From assembly GCF_013001025.1 (NCBI RefSeq), contig NZ_CP053021.1:2497501-2561500 (forward strand): DNA of 64,000 nt, read 5' to 3'. The DNA comes from Sphingobium yanoikuyae (lineage in GTDB: Bacteria; Pseudomonadota; Alphaproteobacteria; Sphingomonadales; Sphingomonadaceae). Below are positions 45,783 through 55,100 of the stretch, piece after piece (within the stretch, counting starts at the first letter, position 1; every line of letters starts with the position of its first letter). Under the pieces are notes generated by a model. It did no database searches, was not told where the DNA came from, and was given only the letters and a program-made list of their open reading frames with translations. Both the position numbers and the translations under genes were made by a program.

Positions 45783-48479
45783 ATGCCCCTCTCCCGCCGC
45801 GCCCTGCTCCAGTCCAGCCTGCTGAGTGGCGCCGCGCTCGCCCTGCCGACACCCGCGCGCGCCGCGAAGGCGCTGCCGACAACGAATGTGCATTGGTTAG
45901 ACGGCAGCCCGCCAGCCTGGGACGGCGGCCAGAGCTGGGGCACGCCCTGGCCGCGCGACACGCTGCGCACAACGGACCGGCTTCAGGCCCATGGTGCAGA
46001 TGGTACCATATTGCCGCTGCAAAGCTGGCCGCTGGCCTATTGGCCGGACGGATCGATCAAATGGAGCGGCCATGCGCTGCCGGCGATGATCGACAAAGCC
46101 CCCTCCCATGTCTCGATCGGCATCGGACGCAATCCCGCTCCCGCGCATCCCGTCCGCGTCGAACAGCAGGCCGATGCCGTGCTGGTGCAGGTTGGCGCGA
46201 CATCCTGGCGCCTACCACGCACGGGCAGCGCCATCATCGCCGCGGCAGAACGGGATGGCCAAACCCTGCTGCGCAATGTCCATCTGCTGGCCAGCGCCCA
46301 GAATGCGGCGTCCGACGAGGAATCGGAAAATCTGTCGGTCCAGCGCTATACCAGCCGGATCGACGCGCTGACCGTCGAACAAAGCGGTCCGGTCCGTGCC
46401 GTCGTCAAGGTGGAGGGCAGTCATGCCGACAACGGCCGCCAATGGCTGCCCTTCAGCCTGCGCCTCTATTTCACCGCCGACAGTCCGGCCGTCCGCATCG
46501 TCCACAGCTTCATTTGGGATGGCGACGCCGATCGCGATTTCCTGCGCGGTCTCGGCATCCGGGCGCAGGTGCCGATGGCCGCGCCCTTGCACGATCGACA
46601 TGTCCGCATCGCCACCGATCATGGCCTGTTCAGTGAAGCAGTTCGGCCGCTCACGGGCCTCCGCCGCGATGTCGGCGAAGCCTTTCGTCAGGCACAGATT
46701 GACGGACGCGCAACCCCATCGGTCGACACGCTGCCGGATCGGCTGCGCCAGTTGCTCGACAGTATCCCGGCATGGGGCGATTTCCGGCTGTTCCAGGGCA
46801 ATGCCCAGGGTTTCACCCTGACCAAGCGCACCCGCAAGGGGCGTGCGCCGATCCAGTCGCTCGAAGGCGATCGCGCCCGTGGGCTGGCCTATGTCGGCAC
46901 GCCATCGGGCGGCGCGGCGATCGGCATGGCCGATTTCTGGAAACGCCATCCGGTCCAACTCGATATTGACGGCGCGGCGGGAGACACGGCCGACCTGACC
47001 GCCTGGCTGCATGCACCAGACGCGCCTGCCATGGACATGCGCTCCTATCGCGATGTGCTGGGGATGACCGATTATGCCCGCCAAAATGACGGGCTGGACA
47101 TGACCTATGAGGATTATGAACCCGGCTGGGATCAGGCCAAAGGCATTGCCCGCACCAATGAATTGTGGCTCTGGGCGCTGCCCGCGACGCCCGATGCCGC
47201 AACGCTGGACAGCTATGCCGCCCAGGTGGCCCGCCCCGCCCGGTTGCAGGTCCAGCCGGATCGCATTCATGCCGCCGGCGTGTTCGGCGATTGGGCGCCG
47301 CGCGCGACCAGTGGTGCCCTGTCCCTGGCGATCGAGCGACAGAATGACCTGCTGATCGATCATTATCGCGACGAAATCGACCGGCGCCACTGGTATGGTT
47401 TCTGGAACCATGGCGACGTGATGCACAGCTATGACAGCGATCGGCATCAATGGCGGTACGACATTGGCGGCTATGCCTGGGACAATAGCGAACTGTCGAC
47501 CGACCTGTGGTTCTGGTACAGCTATTTGCGATCGGGCCGAGCGGACATATTCCGCATGGCGGAAGCGATGACCCGGCACACCGGCGAGGTCGATATCTAT
47601 CATGCCGGCCCCTGGGCCGGCCTTGGCACGCGCCATGGCGTCCAGCACTGGAGCGACAGCAGCAAGCAGCCGCGTGTATCCAACGCTGCCTATCGCCGCA
47701 TCTTCTATTATCTGACCGGCGACGAACGGGTCGGCGACCTGATGCACTCGCTGGTCCATTCCGACCGTGCGCTGCAACATGTGGATATTGGCCGCAAGGT
47801 TGCCGATCGGGCGCCGGAATCGCTGCCGCCCGGCGGGGTCGGCGCCGTCGTCAAACCCGCAGGATTACCCGACGGCGTGATCCAGCTGTCCTTCGGCACA
47901 AGCTGGGGCAGCCTGGTCGCGGCCTGGTTCACCGAATGGGAAAGGACCGGCGACCGCCGCTGGCGGGACCGCATCCTGGCCGGCATGGACAGCATCGCCG
48001 CCCTGCCCCGCCAATGGTGGGCCGGCGGCGCCAATTTCGATCTCGCCAGCGGCCGCTTCGTGTCCGGCGGCGATCATATCAGCGTCAGCCACCTCAACGC
48101 GGTCTTCGGCATTGTCGAAATCATGGCCGAACTTCTGTCGCTGGTCGATGCGCCCGGCTATCGGGCGGCCTGGATCGACTATTGCAAATGGTACAACGCC
48201 CCCGCCGACCAATGGGAAAGGCGTTTTGGCGAAGCGCCGCGCGGCCATAATCTGCGCCAGGCCCATTCGCGCCTGACCGCCTATGCCGCGCACGCGTTGC
48301 AGGACGCGGCGCTGGCAGCGCGCGCCTGGAACGAATTTCAGGATGGCGAACTGAAACCGGGCCTGACGACCATCCAGGCGGGCGACGGCATCGTGGAGAT
48401 TCCCGGCCTGTCGACAAATGGCGCAGCCCAATGGGGGCTGGCAGCAATCCAGAATCTGGCCCTGATCCCGCCAGATTGA
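45783..48479 (+). CDS. PL26-type exo-rhamnogalacturonan lyase (PcRGLX/YetA-like)
   Basis: An 898-residue exported protein. The N-terminus MPLSRRALLQSSLLSGAALA is a twin-arginine-type signal. The first domain VHWLDGSPPAWDGGQSWGTPWPRDTL, LPLQSWPLAYWPDGSIKWSGHALP is the PcRGLX/YetA N-terminal beta domain; the central and C-terminal helical barrel contain NGDVMHSYD-like FWNHGDVMHSYDSDRHQWRYDIGGYAWDN and MTRHTGEVDIYHAGPWAGLGTRHGVQHWSDSSKQPRVSNAAY. PL26 enzymes release unsaturated galacturonyl-rhamnose from rhamnogalacturonan I, which would feed the GH105 and KduI steps encoded at 32.3-34.4 kb. Length matches the family. Confidence 0.87.
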   Translation: MPLSRRALLQSSLLSGAALALPTPARAAKALPTTNVHWLDGSPPAWDGGQSWGTPWPRDTLRTTDRLQAHGADGTILPLQSWPLAYWPDGSIKWSGHALPAMIDKAPSHVSIGIGRNPAPAHPVRVEQQADAVLVQVGATSWRLPRTGSAIIAAAERDGQTLLRNVHLLASAQNAASDEESENLSVQRYTSRIDALTVEQSGPVRAVVKVEGSHADNGRQWLPFSLRLYFTADSPAVRIVHSFIWDGDADRDFLRGLGIRAQVPMAAPLHDRHVRIATDHGLFSEAVRPLTGLRRDVGEAFRQAQIDGRATPSVDTLPDRLRQLLDSIPAWGDFRLFQGNAQGFTLTKRTRKGRAPIQSLEGDRARGLAYVGTPSGGAAIGMADFWKRHPVQLDIDGAAGDTADLTAWLHAPDAPAMDMRSYRDVLGMTDYARQNDGLDMTYEDYEPGWDQAKGIARTNELWLWALPATPDAATLDSYAAQVARPARLQVQPDRIHAAGVFGDWAPRATSGALSLAIERQNDLLIDHYRDEIDRRHWYGFWNHGDVMHSYDSDRHQWRYDIGGYAWDNSELSTDLWFWYSYLRSGRADIFRMAEAMTRHTGEVDIYHAGPWAGLGTRHGVQHWSDSSKQPRVSNAAYRRIFYYLTGDERVGDLMHSLVHSDRALQHVDIGRKVADRAPESLPPGGVGAVVKPAGLPDGVIQLSFGTSWGSLVAAWFTEWERTGDRRWRDRILAGMDSIAALPRQWWAGGANFDLASGRFVSGGDHISVSHLNAVFGIVEIMAELLSLVDAPGYRAAWIDYCKWYNAPADQWERRFGEAPRGHNLRQAHSRLTAYAAHALQDAALAARAWNEFQDGELKPGLTTIQAGDGIVEIPGLSTNGAAQWGLAAIQNLALIPPD

Positions 48480-48567
48480 ACATCTCGATCAACGACCGAT
48501 CAATTGCGACAATGATAAAAAAGGAAAAATCATAAATAGATAATATTCACCTATTCAATCTTACAAT

Positions 48568-48591
48568 TCAAATGACGCCATAGTCATTTGA
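48568..48591. promoter_or_regulatory. 24-bp perfect inverted repeat ahead of the second sulfur operon
   Basis: TCAAATGAC (48568-48576) and GTCATTTGA (48583-48591) are exact reverse complements separated by GCCATA, inside an unusually AT-rich 173-base intergenic region. The 9-base arm recurs at 58432-58440. A dimeric repressor/activator site controlling 48653-55825 is the likely meaning. Confidence 0.65.
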
Positions 48592-48652
48592 TACATATCA
48601 CGGGACTTATCTAAAAAACATCACCAGCCACGTTTGCCAACGAGAGCGGTGA

Positions 48653-49498
48653 ATGACGATAATATCGCAAAGTCACGCGGACGAATTCTCGCATCCAGCG
48701 CTACGGCGTCCCCGCATCCATGACGTTCCCCGCGATGGCGATGCGCCACGGCTGCATGCGGAAGCGGCCCGGCGCACAGTTCGGGACGAGCGGCTGCACC
48801 GCAAGCAGCAACTGGCCGCGTCGCTGCGCCTGCTGGCCCAGCATGGCGTCGAGCCTGGCCTGGCCGGCCATCTGAGCGCCCGCGACCCTGAACATGTGGA
48901 CCATTTCTGGGTCAATCCGGTCGGCGTCCCCTTTTCCCATATCCGGGTATCGGACCTGCTGCGGATCGACAGCGACGGGCGGGTCGTCGAGGGCGACGGG
49001 CCAGTCAACATCTCCGGCATCCCCTATCATCATGCGGTCCAGCGTGCCCGGCCGGACGTCGTCGGGATCGTCCATGCCCATAGTTTCCACGCCAAGACCT
49101 GGTCCGCCTTCCGGCAACCGGTCGAGCCGATCATCGCCGACCTCGCCGCCTTCCATGAGGATCAGGTGGTCTTCGTGCCCGACCGGTCGTTGGATGCCGC
49201 TACGGGGCGTGATGCCGTCGCGCAGCAGTTCGTCCAGTCACTGGGTGACCGCAACATCCTGCTCTGGGCCAATCATGGCCACTGGACCGTCGGCAACAGC
49301 GTCGAAAGCGCGGCATGGCGCTTCATTGCCTATGAAAGCGCGGCCCGCGTGCAACTGACCGCACGGGCCGCCGGAACAGCGATCGTCGATCCGCCGACCC
49401 AGCGTCCCTCTCCCGACCAGCGGGAAGGATGGGCTTGGCTCAGCTTCCTGCCCTATTGGGACGAGATCGTCCGCGCGCAGCCCGATCTGCTCGACTGA
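48653..49498 (+). CDS. Class II aldolase/adducin family protein
   Basis: A 281-residue class II aldolase-fold protein: LAASLRLLAQHGVEPGLAGHLSAR, FWVNPVGVPFSHIRVSDLLRID, the metal-binding DVVGIVHAHSFHAKTWSAF and LLWANHGHWTVGNSVESAAW. An N-terminal extension of about 45 residues is charged and variable. It is only distantly similar to the aldolase at 14088 but occupies an equivalent genomic role beside a sulfonate-type binding protein. Substrate unknown; retro-aldol cleavage or decarboxylation of a hydroxylated sulfur-derived carbon skeleton is a guess. First gene of the operon; its stop shares a base with the next start. Confidence 0.83.
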   Translation: MTIISQSHADEFSHPALRRPRIHDVPRDGDAPRLHAEAARRTVRDERLHRKQQLAASLRLLAQHGVEPGLAGHLSARDPEHVDHFWVNPVGVPFSHIRVSDLLRIDSDGRVVEGDGPVNISGIPYHHAVQRARPDVVGIVHAHSFHAKTWSAFRQPVEPIIADLAAFHEDQVVFVPDRSLDAATGRDAVAQQFVQSLGDRNILLWANHGHWTVGNSVESAAWRFIAYESAARVQLTARAAGTAIVDPPTQRPSPDQREGWAWLSFLPYWDEIVRAQPDLLD

Positions 49499-50460
49499 TG
49501 CCCCGTCAGCTTTATTCCCGGCGGGCGCTGCTAGCCGGCGCCGGCGCCCTGACGCTGGCCGGATGCGGCGCGGCCACGGAACGGGCATTGTCCGACGTGA
49601 CCCTGAGCGTCTGGCGCTACAAGACGACGGCCGGCAATTTCATGGCGGCGGCAGGACAGGCCGACACGCCATACCAGGTCCGCTATGTCGACCTGCCCGG
49701 CGGCCCGCTGGTGCTCAATGCCTATGCCGCCGGTGCGCTCGACTATGCCTATATGAGCGAAATTCCACCGGCTTTCGCGCTGCAGTCGGGCACGCCGCTC
49801 AGGCTGATCGCCACCCACCAGGGCGATGTGAACAATAGCGGCGTGCTGGTGGTGAAGGGATCAAGCGCACGGCAATTTCCCGACCTTCGCGGACGCACCA
49901 TCGCCTACACGCCCAACACCAACAATCATTATTATCTGCTCAAACTGCTCGAAGCGCATGATCTGCGCCTGTCCGACGTGCAGGCCGTCGGCCTGCCCGC
50001 CAACGACGCCAATGCCGCTTTCACGCGTGGTCATGTCGAAGCGATCGTCACCGGCGGCATTTCCGCCCTGTTGACCGAAAGCCTGCTCGGCGGACGCTGG
50101 ATCGTCCGATCGGTCGCCGGTCTCTATTCGGGCAATTTCTGCATCTCTGCCCATCCGACCGCGCTGGCCGATCCGCTCAAGCGAGCGGCGATCCGCGACT
50201 ATCTGCGCCGGGAACAGGCGACCTGGCAATGGATCGACCGAAACCCGGAACGCTGGGCGGCGCTGTCGGCAACGCTCAGTAGCCAGCCCGCCGCCCTGTT
50301 CCAGCGCCTGGCCCGCGAGGCAAGCCGGCCTGCCCTGATCGTCCCGCCCGCCAAGGCCGCCATCGCAAGCCTGCAGCATGTCGCCGACGATCTCGCCCGC
50401 TTCGCGCTGGTGCGGGATCGCCACGACCTGTCCGCGCTGTGGGAACCGGACCTGATCTGA
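49498..50460 (+). CDS. Sulfonate-type substrate-binding lipoprotein
   Basis: A 320-residue lipoprotein with MPRQLYSRRALLAGAGALTLAGC (twin arginines and lipobox LAGC). Core motifs are LDYAYMSEIPPAFALQSGTPLRLIATHQGDVNNSGVLVVKGSS, LRGRTIAYTPNTNNHYYLLKLLEAH and LYSGNFCISAHPTALADPLKRAAIRDYLRR. The MSEIPP and GDVNN elements are shared with the lipoprotein at 23695, so they are paralogues. There is no permease or ATPase in this operon; SsuC/SsuB at 18.8-20.5 kb is the only candidate in the window. TGATG overlap with the aldolase. Confidence 0.83.
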   Translation: MPRQLYSRRALLAGAGALTLAGCGAATERALSDVTLSVWRYKTTAGNFMAAAGQADTPYQVRYVDLPGGPLVLNAYAAGALDYAYMSEIPPAFALQSGTPLRLIATHQGDVNNSGVLVVKGSSARQFPDLRGRTIAYTPNTNNHYYLLKLLEAHDLRLSDVQAVGLPANDANAAFTRGHVEAIVTGGISALLTESLLGGRWIVRSVAGLYSGNFCISAHPTALADPLKRAAIRDYLRREQATWQWIDRNPERWAALSATLSSQPAALFQRLAREASRPALIVPPAKAAIASLQHVADDLARFALVRDRHDLSALWEPDLI

Positions 50461-50501
50461 TCGGGCCGACCGTCACGAACATCTTAAAAAAGGGGGAATT
50501 T

Positions 50502-53000
50502 ATGCGACATGAGATCAGCCGGCCGGCCTTTGGCGTCCTGCGCCGGCTATGGCTTTCGACGGTTACCCTGGCCGCGCTCGGGGTCGGTCCGTCGGCGCTT
50601 GCGCAGGAACAACCTGTCCCAGCCCCAACCGAAGCCAAGGTCGAGGGGACGATCGTCGTCGTCGGCAACCGCAGCCGCGCGACCACCGCGCTGGAAAGCC
50701 CCGTGCCGATCAATGTGATCGACGACAGCCAGTTGACGACATTGGGAGCAAACAGTTCGCTGCGCGACGCACTGGGCGTGTTGCTGCCTAGTTTCAACTC
50801 GCTGACCGTCAGTTCCTCGTCCTGGAACAGCGTAGCGCGTCCAGCCGGCTTGCGCGGCCTGGGCGGGTCGCATGTGCTGGTGCTGGTGAATGGCAAGCGG
50901 CGCCACAATAGCTCGCTGCTCAACCTGTCGACCGGTAGCGTCGACCAGGGCGCCAATTCGGTCGATATCGACCTGATCCCGGCGGCAGCGATCAAGCGGA
51001 TCGAGGTGCTGCGCGACGGCGCGGCCGCCCAATATGGATCGGACGCGATCGCCGGCGTCATCAACATCGTGCTCAAGGATGACGACCATGGCGGCACGCT
51101 GACGGTGAACGGCGGCAAGCGCTACAGCTACCGCGGCAATTCCGACGGGCGTAATATCGAGGCAGGCGGCAATATCGGTTTCAAGCTGGGGCCGGACGGG
51201 TTCGTCAACATTGCCGCCAGCGCCAAGGACAATAATCATGCCCGCCGCGCCATTCCCGCGACCGGCGCCTTCTATTATCCGCTGGCCAATGGGCAGCCCG
51301 ACCCGCGCGAGAGCCGGGACAAGACGGTGTTTACCGGCGGCCTGCCCGACCTGCGCGCGCTGACGATCCTCTATAATGCAGAACTGCCGCTTTCGCCGGC
51401 CGCAACCCTCTATTCCTCCTCGACCTGGTCGACGCGATCCGCGATCATCGGGCAGAATTTCCGGCGCCCCAATTCCACCAATGCGGTGCTGTCCATCTAT
51501 CCCGATGGCTATGCGCCCAACTACACGCTGGACGAGAATGATTTCCAGATCCTCGCCGGCATCAAGGGCGAAGCGGGGGGCTGGAGCTGGGATCTGTCCA
51601 GCACCTATGGCGAGAACCGGTCGAAGAATGGCTCTACGGAGAGCCTCAACGCCTCCTTGGGCGATGCAAGTCCAACCGAATTCTGGACCTTCACTGCGAA
51701 ATTCGCCCAGTGGACCAACAATCTGGATATTTCCAAGGGGGTGGATATCGGTCTGGCCGAACCGCTGAAAATCTCCTTCGGTGCCGAACATCGCTATGAG
51801 CGGTTCCAGACCATCGCCGGCGACCCGGCAGCCTATGCCAACGGCCTTTATCAATATCCCGCCGGTACGCCGCTGGCCGGCCGCTATGCCACCATCGGCG
51901 CGCAGGGGGCGATCGTCCTCACCCCCGACGATGCGGCCAAGCTCAGCCGCAACAGCTATGCCGCCTATGTCGATCTGGGCGTCAATCCGGTGCCGCGCTG
52001 GTTCATCGGCCTGGCTGGCCGGGCCGAACATTATGACGACAGCGCCGGCAACACGCTGAACGCAAAGTTCACCACCCGCTACGACTTCACCGACAATTTC
52101 GCCATTCGCGGCACGATCAGCAACGGCTTCCGCGCGCCCTCGCTGGCCCAGTCCGCCTTCGCCCAGACGTCGAACCAATATACCACCGTCAACGGCGTCC
52201 AGACCTTCATCACCGCAAAGTCGGTGCGGCCGGGCACGCCGATCGGCGACGCGCTGGGCGCCAAAGCGCTGACCCCGGAAAAATCCTTCAACCTCAGCGC
52301 CGGCTTCAGCTACAAGATCGGCACCCGGTTCAACCTGTCGGTCGACGCCTATCAGATCAAGCTGGACGATCGCATCGCCCAGACCGGCTATCTGACCGGC
52401 GCCGGCGTCAGCGCCATCCTGGTCGCCAACGGCTTCGATCCCAATTATTCGGTGCGCTATTTCGCCAATGCGATCGACACCCGGACCCGCGGCGTCGAAG
52501 CCGTCGCCAACTATCTCCAGCCACTGGGCGAGGACAAGTCGATCCGCTTCACCATCGGCTATAATTACAACAAGACCAAGATCACCCATGTCTCCGACAA
52601 TCCGCCGGAACTGGCCGCGCTCAACCTCACCTTGTTCGACCGTCAGGCGCAGGGCTATATCGCCGGCAACTTGCCCAAGTCGAAACTGATCCTGGGCCAG
52701 GATCTGAAGCTCGGCACTCTCCAGCTCAACCTGCGCGAGACCCGCTATGCCAAGGTCGCCTTCCTCGGCACGACGGCCGCGACCGACCAGTTCTACGGCG
52801 CCAAATGGATCGCCGACATCGACCTGTCCTTCCAGGCGACGCGCAACATCAATGTCGCGATCGGCGCGAACAATTTCTTCGACACCTATCCCGACAAGAA
52901 CATACTGGCGGATACCAACGGCTTCCCGCCCTATCCGGCCCAGTCCCCGTTCGGCTTCTATGGCGGCTATTATTATGGCCGCCTGGCCTTCAGCTTCTGA
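50502..53000 (+). CDS. TonB-dependent receptor of the second sulfur module
   Basis: An 832-residue receptor starting at ATG 50502 after AAGGGGGAATTT. The signal peptide ends about SALAQE; the plug has GTIVVVGNRSRATTALESPVPINVIDDSQL, GLRGLGGSHVLVLVNGKRRHNSSLLNL and LIPAAAIKRIEVLRDGAAAQYGSDAIAGVINIVLK. The V-L-V-N-G-K-R-R-H motif marks the large receptor group with a long periplasm-facing VNGKRRH loop. The barrel ends YGRLAFSF. It is followed after 13 bases by a flavin monooxygenase, as at 9688-13286, and probably imports that enzyme's substrate or a precursor. Confidence 0.92.
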   Translation: MRHEISRPAFGVLRRLWLSTVTLAALGVGPSALAQEQPVPAPTEAKVEGTIVVVGNRSRATTALESPVPINVIDDSQLTTLGANSSLRDALGVLLPSFNSLTVSSSSWNSVARPAGLRGLGGSHVLVLVNGKRRHNSSLLNLSTGSVDQGANSVDIDLIPAAAIKRIEVLRDGAAAQYGSDAIAGVINIVLKDDDHGGTLTVNGGKRYSYRGNSDGRNIEAGGNIGFKLGPDGFVNIAASAKDNNHARRAIPATGAFYYPLANGQPDPRESRDKTVFTGGLPDLRALTILYNAELPLSPAATLYSSSTWSTRSAIIGQNFRRPNSTNAVLSIYPDGYAPNYTLDENDFQILAGIKGEAGGWSWDLSSTYGENRSKNGSTESLNASLGDASPTEFWTFTAKFAQWTNNLDISKGVDIGLAEPLKISFGAEHRYERFQTIAGDPAAYANGLYQYPAGTPLAGRYATIGAQGAIVLTPDDAAKLSRNSYAAYVDLGVNPVPRWFIGLAGRAEHYDDSAGNTLNAKFTTRYDFTDNFAIRGTISNGFRAPSLAQSAFAQTSNQYTTVNGVQTFITAKSVRPGTPIGDALGAKALTPEKSFNLSAGFSYKIGTRFNLSVDAYQIKLDDRIAQTGYLTGAGVSAILVANGFDPNYSVRYFANAIDTRTRGVEAVANYLQPLGEDKSIRFTIGYNYNKTKITHVSDNPPELAALNLTLFDRQAQGYIAGNLPKSKLILGQDLKLGTLQLNLRETRYAKVAFLGTTAATDQFYGAKWIADIDLSFQATRNINVAIGANNFFDTYPDKNILADTNGFPPYPAQSPFGFYGGYYYGRLAFSF

Positions 53001-53013
53001 TGGAGACGCAGGC

Positions 53014-54378
53014 ATGACCCACCCCTCCGGCACGCTCAAGCTCGGCGCTTTCCTGTCGGGGCACGGCTCGCACAATGCGAGCTGGCGCCTGCCGGAGGCG
53101 GATGTCGATGCCTCGCGCAGCTTCGCGCCCTATGCCCGGGTCGCCCGGAAACTGGAACAGGGCCTGTTCGACGCGATCTTCCTCAACGACAGCGTCGCCA
53201 TTCCCGATCTCGACGCCGATTCACTGGCGCGCACGTCGCAGGGCATGCGCTGGGATCCGTTGACGCTGCTGCCCGCCCTGGCTGTTGTCACCAGCCGGAT
53301 CGGCCTCATCAGCACGGCCAACACCACCTATAACGAACCCTATACGCTCGCCCGCCGGCTCGCCTCGCTCGACCATCTGAGCGCAGGGCGCGCCGGCTGG
53401 AACCTGGTCACCTCGCTCGGCGGTGGCGAGAATTTCAACCGCGAGGATCATGTCCTGCACGCCCAGCGCTATCAGCGGGCCGAGGAGTTTTTCGATGTCA
53501 TCACCGGCCTGTGGGACAGTTGGGAAGATGACGCCTTCGTCCAGGACAAGCAGAGCGGCATCTGGGCCGATCCCGCCAAGCTTCACCGGCTGGATCACAA
53601 GGGCGCGCATTTTTCGGTGCAGGGACCGCTCAACGCGGCGCGCCCGGTCCAGGGCTATCCCGTGATCGCCCAGGCCGGATCATCCGATGACGGCCGCGAA
53701 CTGGCGGCGCGGACGGCGGAAATCATCTTCACCGCCGCCCAGACGATCGACGAGGCGCTGGCCTTCGGCGCGGACATCACCGCCCGCCTCGGCCGTTATG
53801 GCCGCAAGCGCAGCGACGTCCGCATCCTGCCCGGCATATCGGTCTATGTCGGCCAGGATGCCGAGGAAGCCCGCGCCCGCTACGAAGCGCTTCAGGATCT
53901 GCTCGATCCGGTTTTCGCGCTCAAGGGCATATCCCGCTTCGTCAATATCGGCATCGACCTGTGGACTCTGCCGCTGGACGAACCGGTCGTACTGCCCGCC
54001 GCAATCCCCGTCACCAACACGCACAAGAGCCGCCAGCAACTGGTGATCGACCTGATCCGCCGCGAACAGCCGACGGTGCGGCAATTGCTGCGCAAGATGG
54101 TCGCCGGCGGGCATCGCATCCTGTTCGGCAGTGCGCGCGACATTGCCGATGATTTTGAGCATTGGCTCCATGCCGGCGCGGCCGACGGGTTCAACATCAT
54201 GTTCCCCGACCTGCATGGATCGGTCGACCGTTTCGTTGAGGAGGTTGTCCCCGAACTGCAGCGGCGCGGTGTGTTCCGCACCGCCTATGAGGGCGCCACG
54301 CTGCGCGACAATCTGGGCCTCGATCGCCCGGACAACCGCTTCACCCGTCCCCCGCCAGTGGCGGCTGTCAGGAACTGA
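53014..54378 (+). CDS. NtaA/DszA-type FMNH2-dependent monooxygenase
   Basis: A 454-residue group C flavin monooxygenase: LKLGAFLSGHGSHNASWRLPEAD, IFLNDSVAIPDL, DHLSAGRAGWNLVTSLGGGENFNRE, GLWDSWEDDAFVQDKQSG, GYPVIAQAGSSDDGRELAARTAE, and the end EEVVPELQRRGVFRTAYEGATLRDNLGLDRPDNRF. It is paralogous to the enzyme at 11949 and to the decayed copy at 57807. It would oxidatively cleave a C-S (or C-N) bond, with reduced FMN from elsewhere. ATG 53014 lies 13 bases past the receptor stop, with GGAGACGC upstream; an earlier in-frame extension is inside the receptor gene. Confidence 0.9.
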   Translation: MTHPSGTLKLGAFLSGHGSHNASWRLPEADVDASRSFAPYARVARKLEQGLFDAIFLNDSVAIPDLDADSLARTSQGMRWDPLTLLPALAVVTSRIGLISTANTTYNEPYTLARRLASLDHLSAGRAGWNLVTSLGGGENFNREDHVLHAQRYQRAEEFFDVITGLWDSWEDDAFVQDKQSGIWADPAKLHRLDHKGAHFSVQGPLNAARPVQGYPVIAQAGSSDDGRELAARTAEIIFTAAQTIDEALAFGADITARLGRYGRKRSDVRILPGISVYVGQDAEEARARYEALQDLLDPVFALKGISRFVNIGIDLWTLPLDEPVVLPAAIPVTNTHKSRQQLVIDLIRREQPTVRQLLRKMVAGGHRILFGSARDIADDFEHWLHAGAADGFNIMFPDLHGSVDRFVEEVVPELQRRGVFRTAYEGATLRDNLGLDRPDNRFTRPPPVAAVRN

Positions 54379-54419
54379 GCGGCGCTTCATTCCCAAAATC
54401 TTAGAACAAGGAACCGGAC

Positions 54420-55100
54420 ATGTCCCAGCCCCATGACCCAATCGATCAACATTGGGCCGATCTTCTCTCGCCCGGCCGAAGGCAATTGCTGCGCGCAGGC
54501 GGACTGGCTGCTGCCGGTGGCCTTATCGGCGCGCCTGCCTTTGCCGCCGCTCTTCCGTCCTCTCCCGCCGCCATCGCCGCCCATACGGGCAAGAGCCCCT
54601 GGGGCTATGCCACCGCCACGGAACCGACGCCCCGTCCCCTGGCGGTGCGCCCCGGCGAGGAGCATGGTCTGCCCGATCGGCCCCGCGCCTATACCGATAT
54701 CAAGAGCTATCATGCCCATATCTATTTCGACGAGGATAGTTACGAGAAGGCAGTCCGCATCCGGCAATGGACGGCGGAACGCTTTGCGGTGGAGTTGGGC
54801 AACTGGAATGCGAAGCCGCGCGGCCCGCATGTCACGCCATCCTTCTATTTCGGCTTCGGCACCGACCTGCAGCCGCTGATCCTGCCCTGGCTCCAGCTCA
54901 ACAGCCTGGGCCTGACCATCCTTGTCCATCCCAATACCGACGATCCGCGCGCCGACCACCTCCATTATGCCCTGTGGGTGAACCGGTCGCAGCCGGTCAA
55001 CGCCTATGGCATGAAGAAGCCGGACCTTGCGGCTGGCGAGCCGGCCGTGGAACAAATCTATCCCAATACCCGGCCGACGGTCGCGATCGAGCGTAGCTGA
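54420..55100 (+). CDS. DOPA 4,5-dioxygenase family protein with Tat-type signal
   Basis: The C-terminal 135 residues match the DOPA 4,5-dioxygenase family: YTDIKSYHAHIYFDEDSYEKAVRIR (H98, H100), RGPHVTPSFYFGFG (H137), LGLTILVHPNT (H170) and DHLHYALWVN (H180, H182). The family opens catechol rings extradiol-wise, using iron. Unusually, residues 1-45 form a twin-arginine signal with GRRQLLRAGG (R20, R21) and cleavage near APAFA, so the protein is predicted periplasmic; normal bacterial members are about 110-120 residues and cytosolic. It lies 41 bases after the monooxygenase and overlaps the SDR gene by one base. Confidence 0.82.
   Translation: MSQPHDPIDQHWADLLSPGRRQLLRAGGLAAAGGLIGAPAFAAALPSSPAAIAAHTGKSPWGYATATEPTPRPLAVRPGEEHGLPDRPRAYTDIKSYHAHIYFDEDSYEKAVRIRQWTAERFAVELGNWNAKPRGPHVTPSFYFGFGTDLQPLILPWLQLNSLGLTILVHPNTDDPRADHLHYALWVNRSQPVNAYGMKKPDLAAGEPAVEQIYPNTRPTVAIERS

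Noticed and set aside
50547..53075. Minus-strand open frame of about 842 codons
   Set aside because: Antisense shadow of the receptor at 50502.
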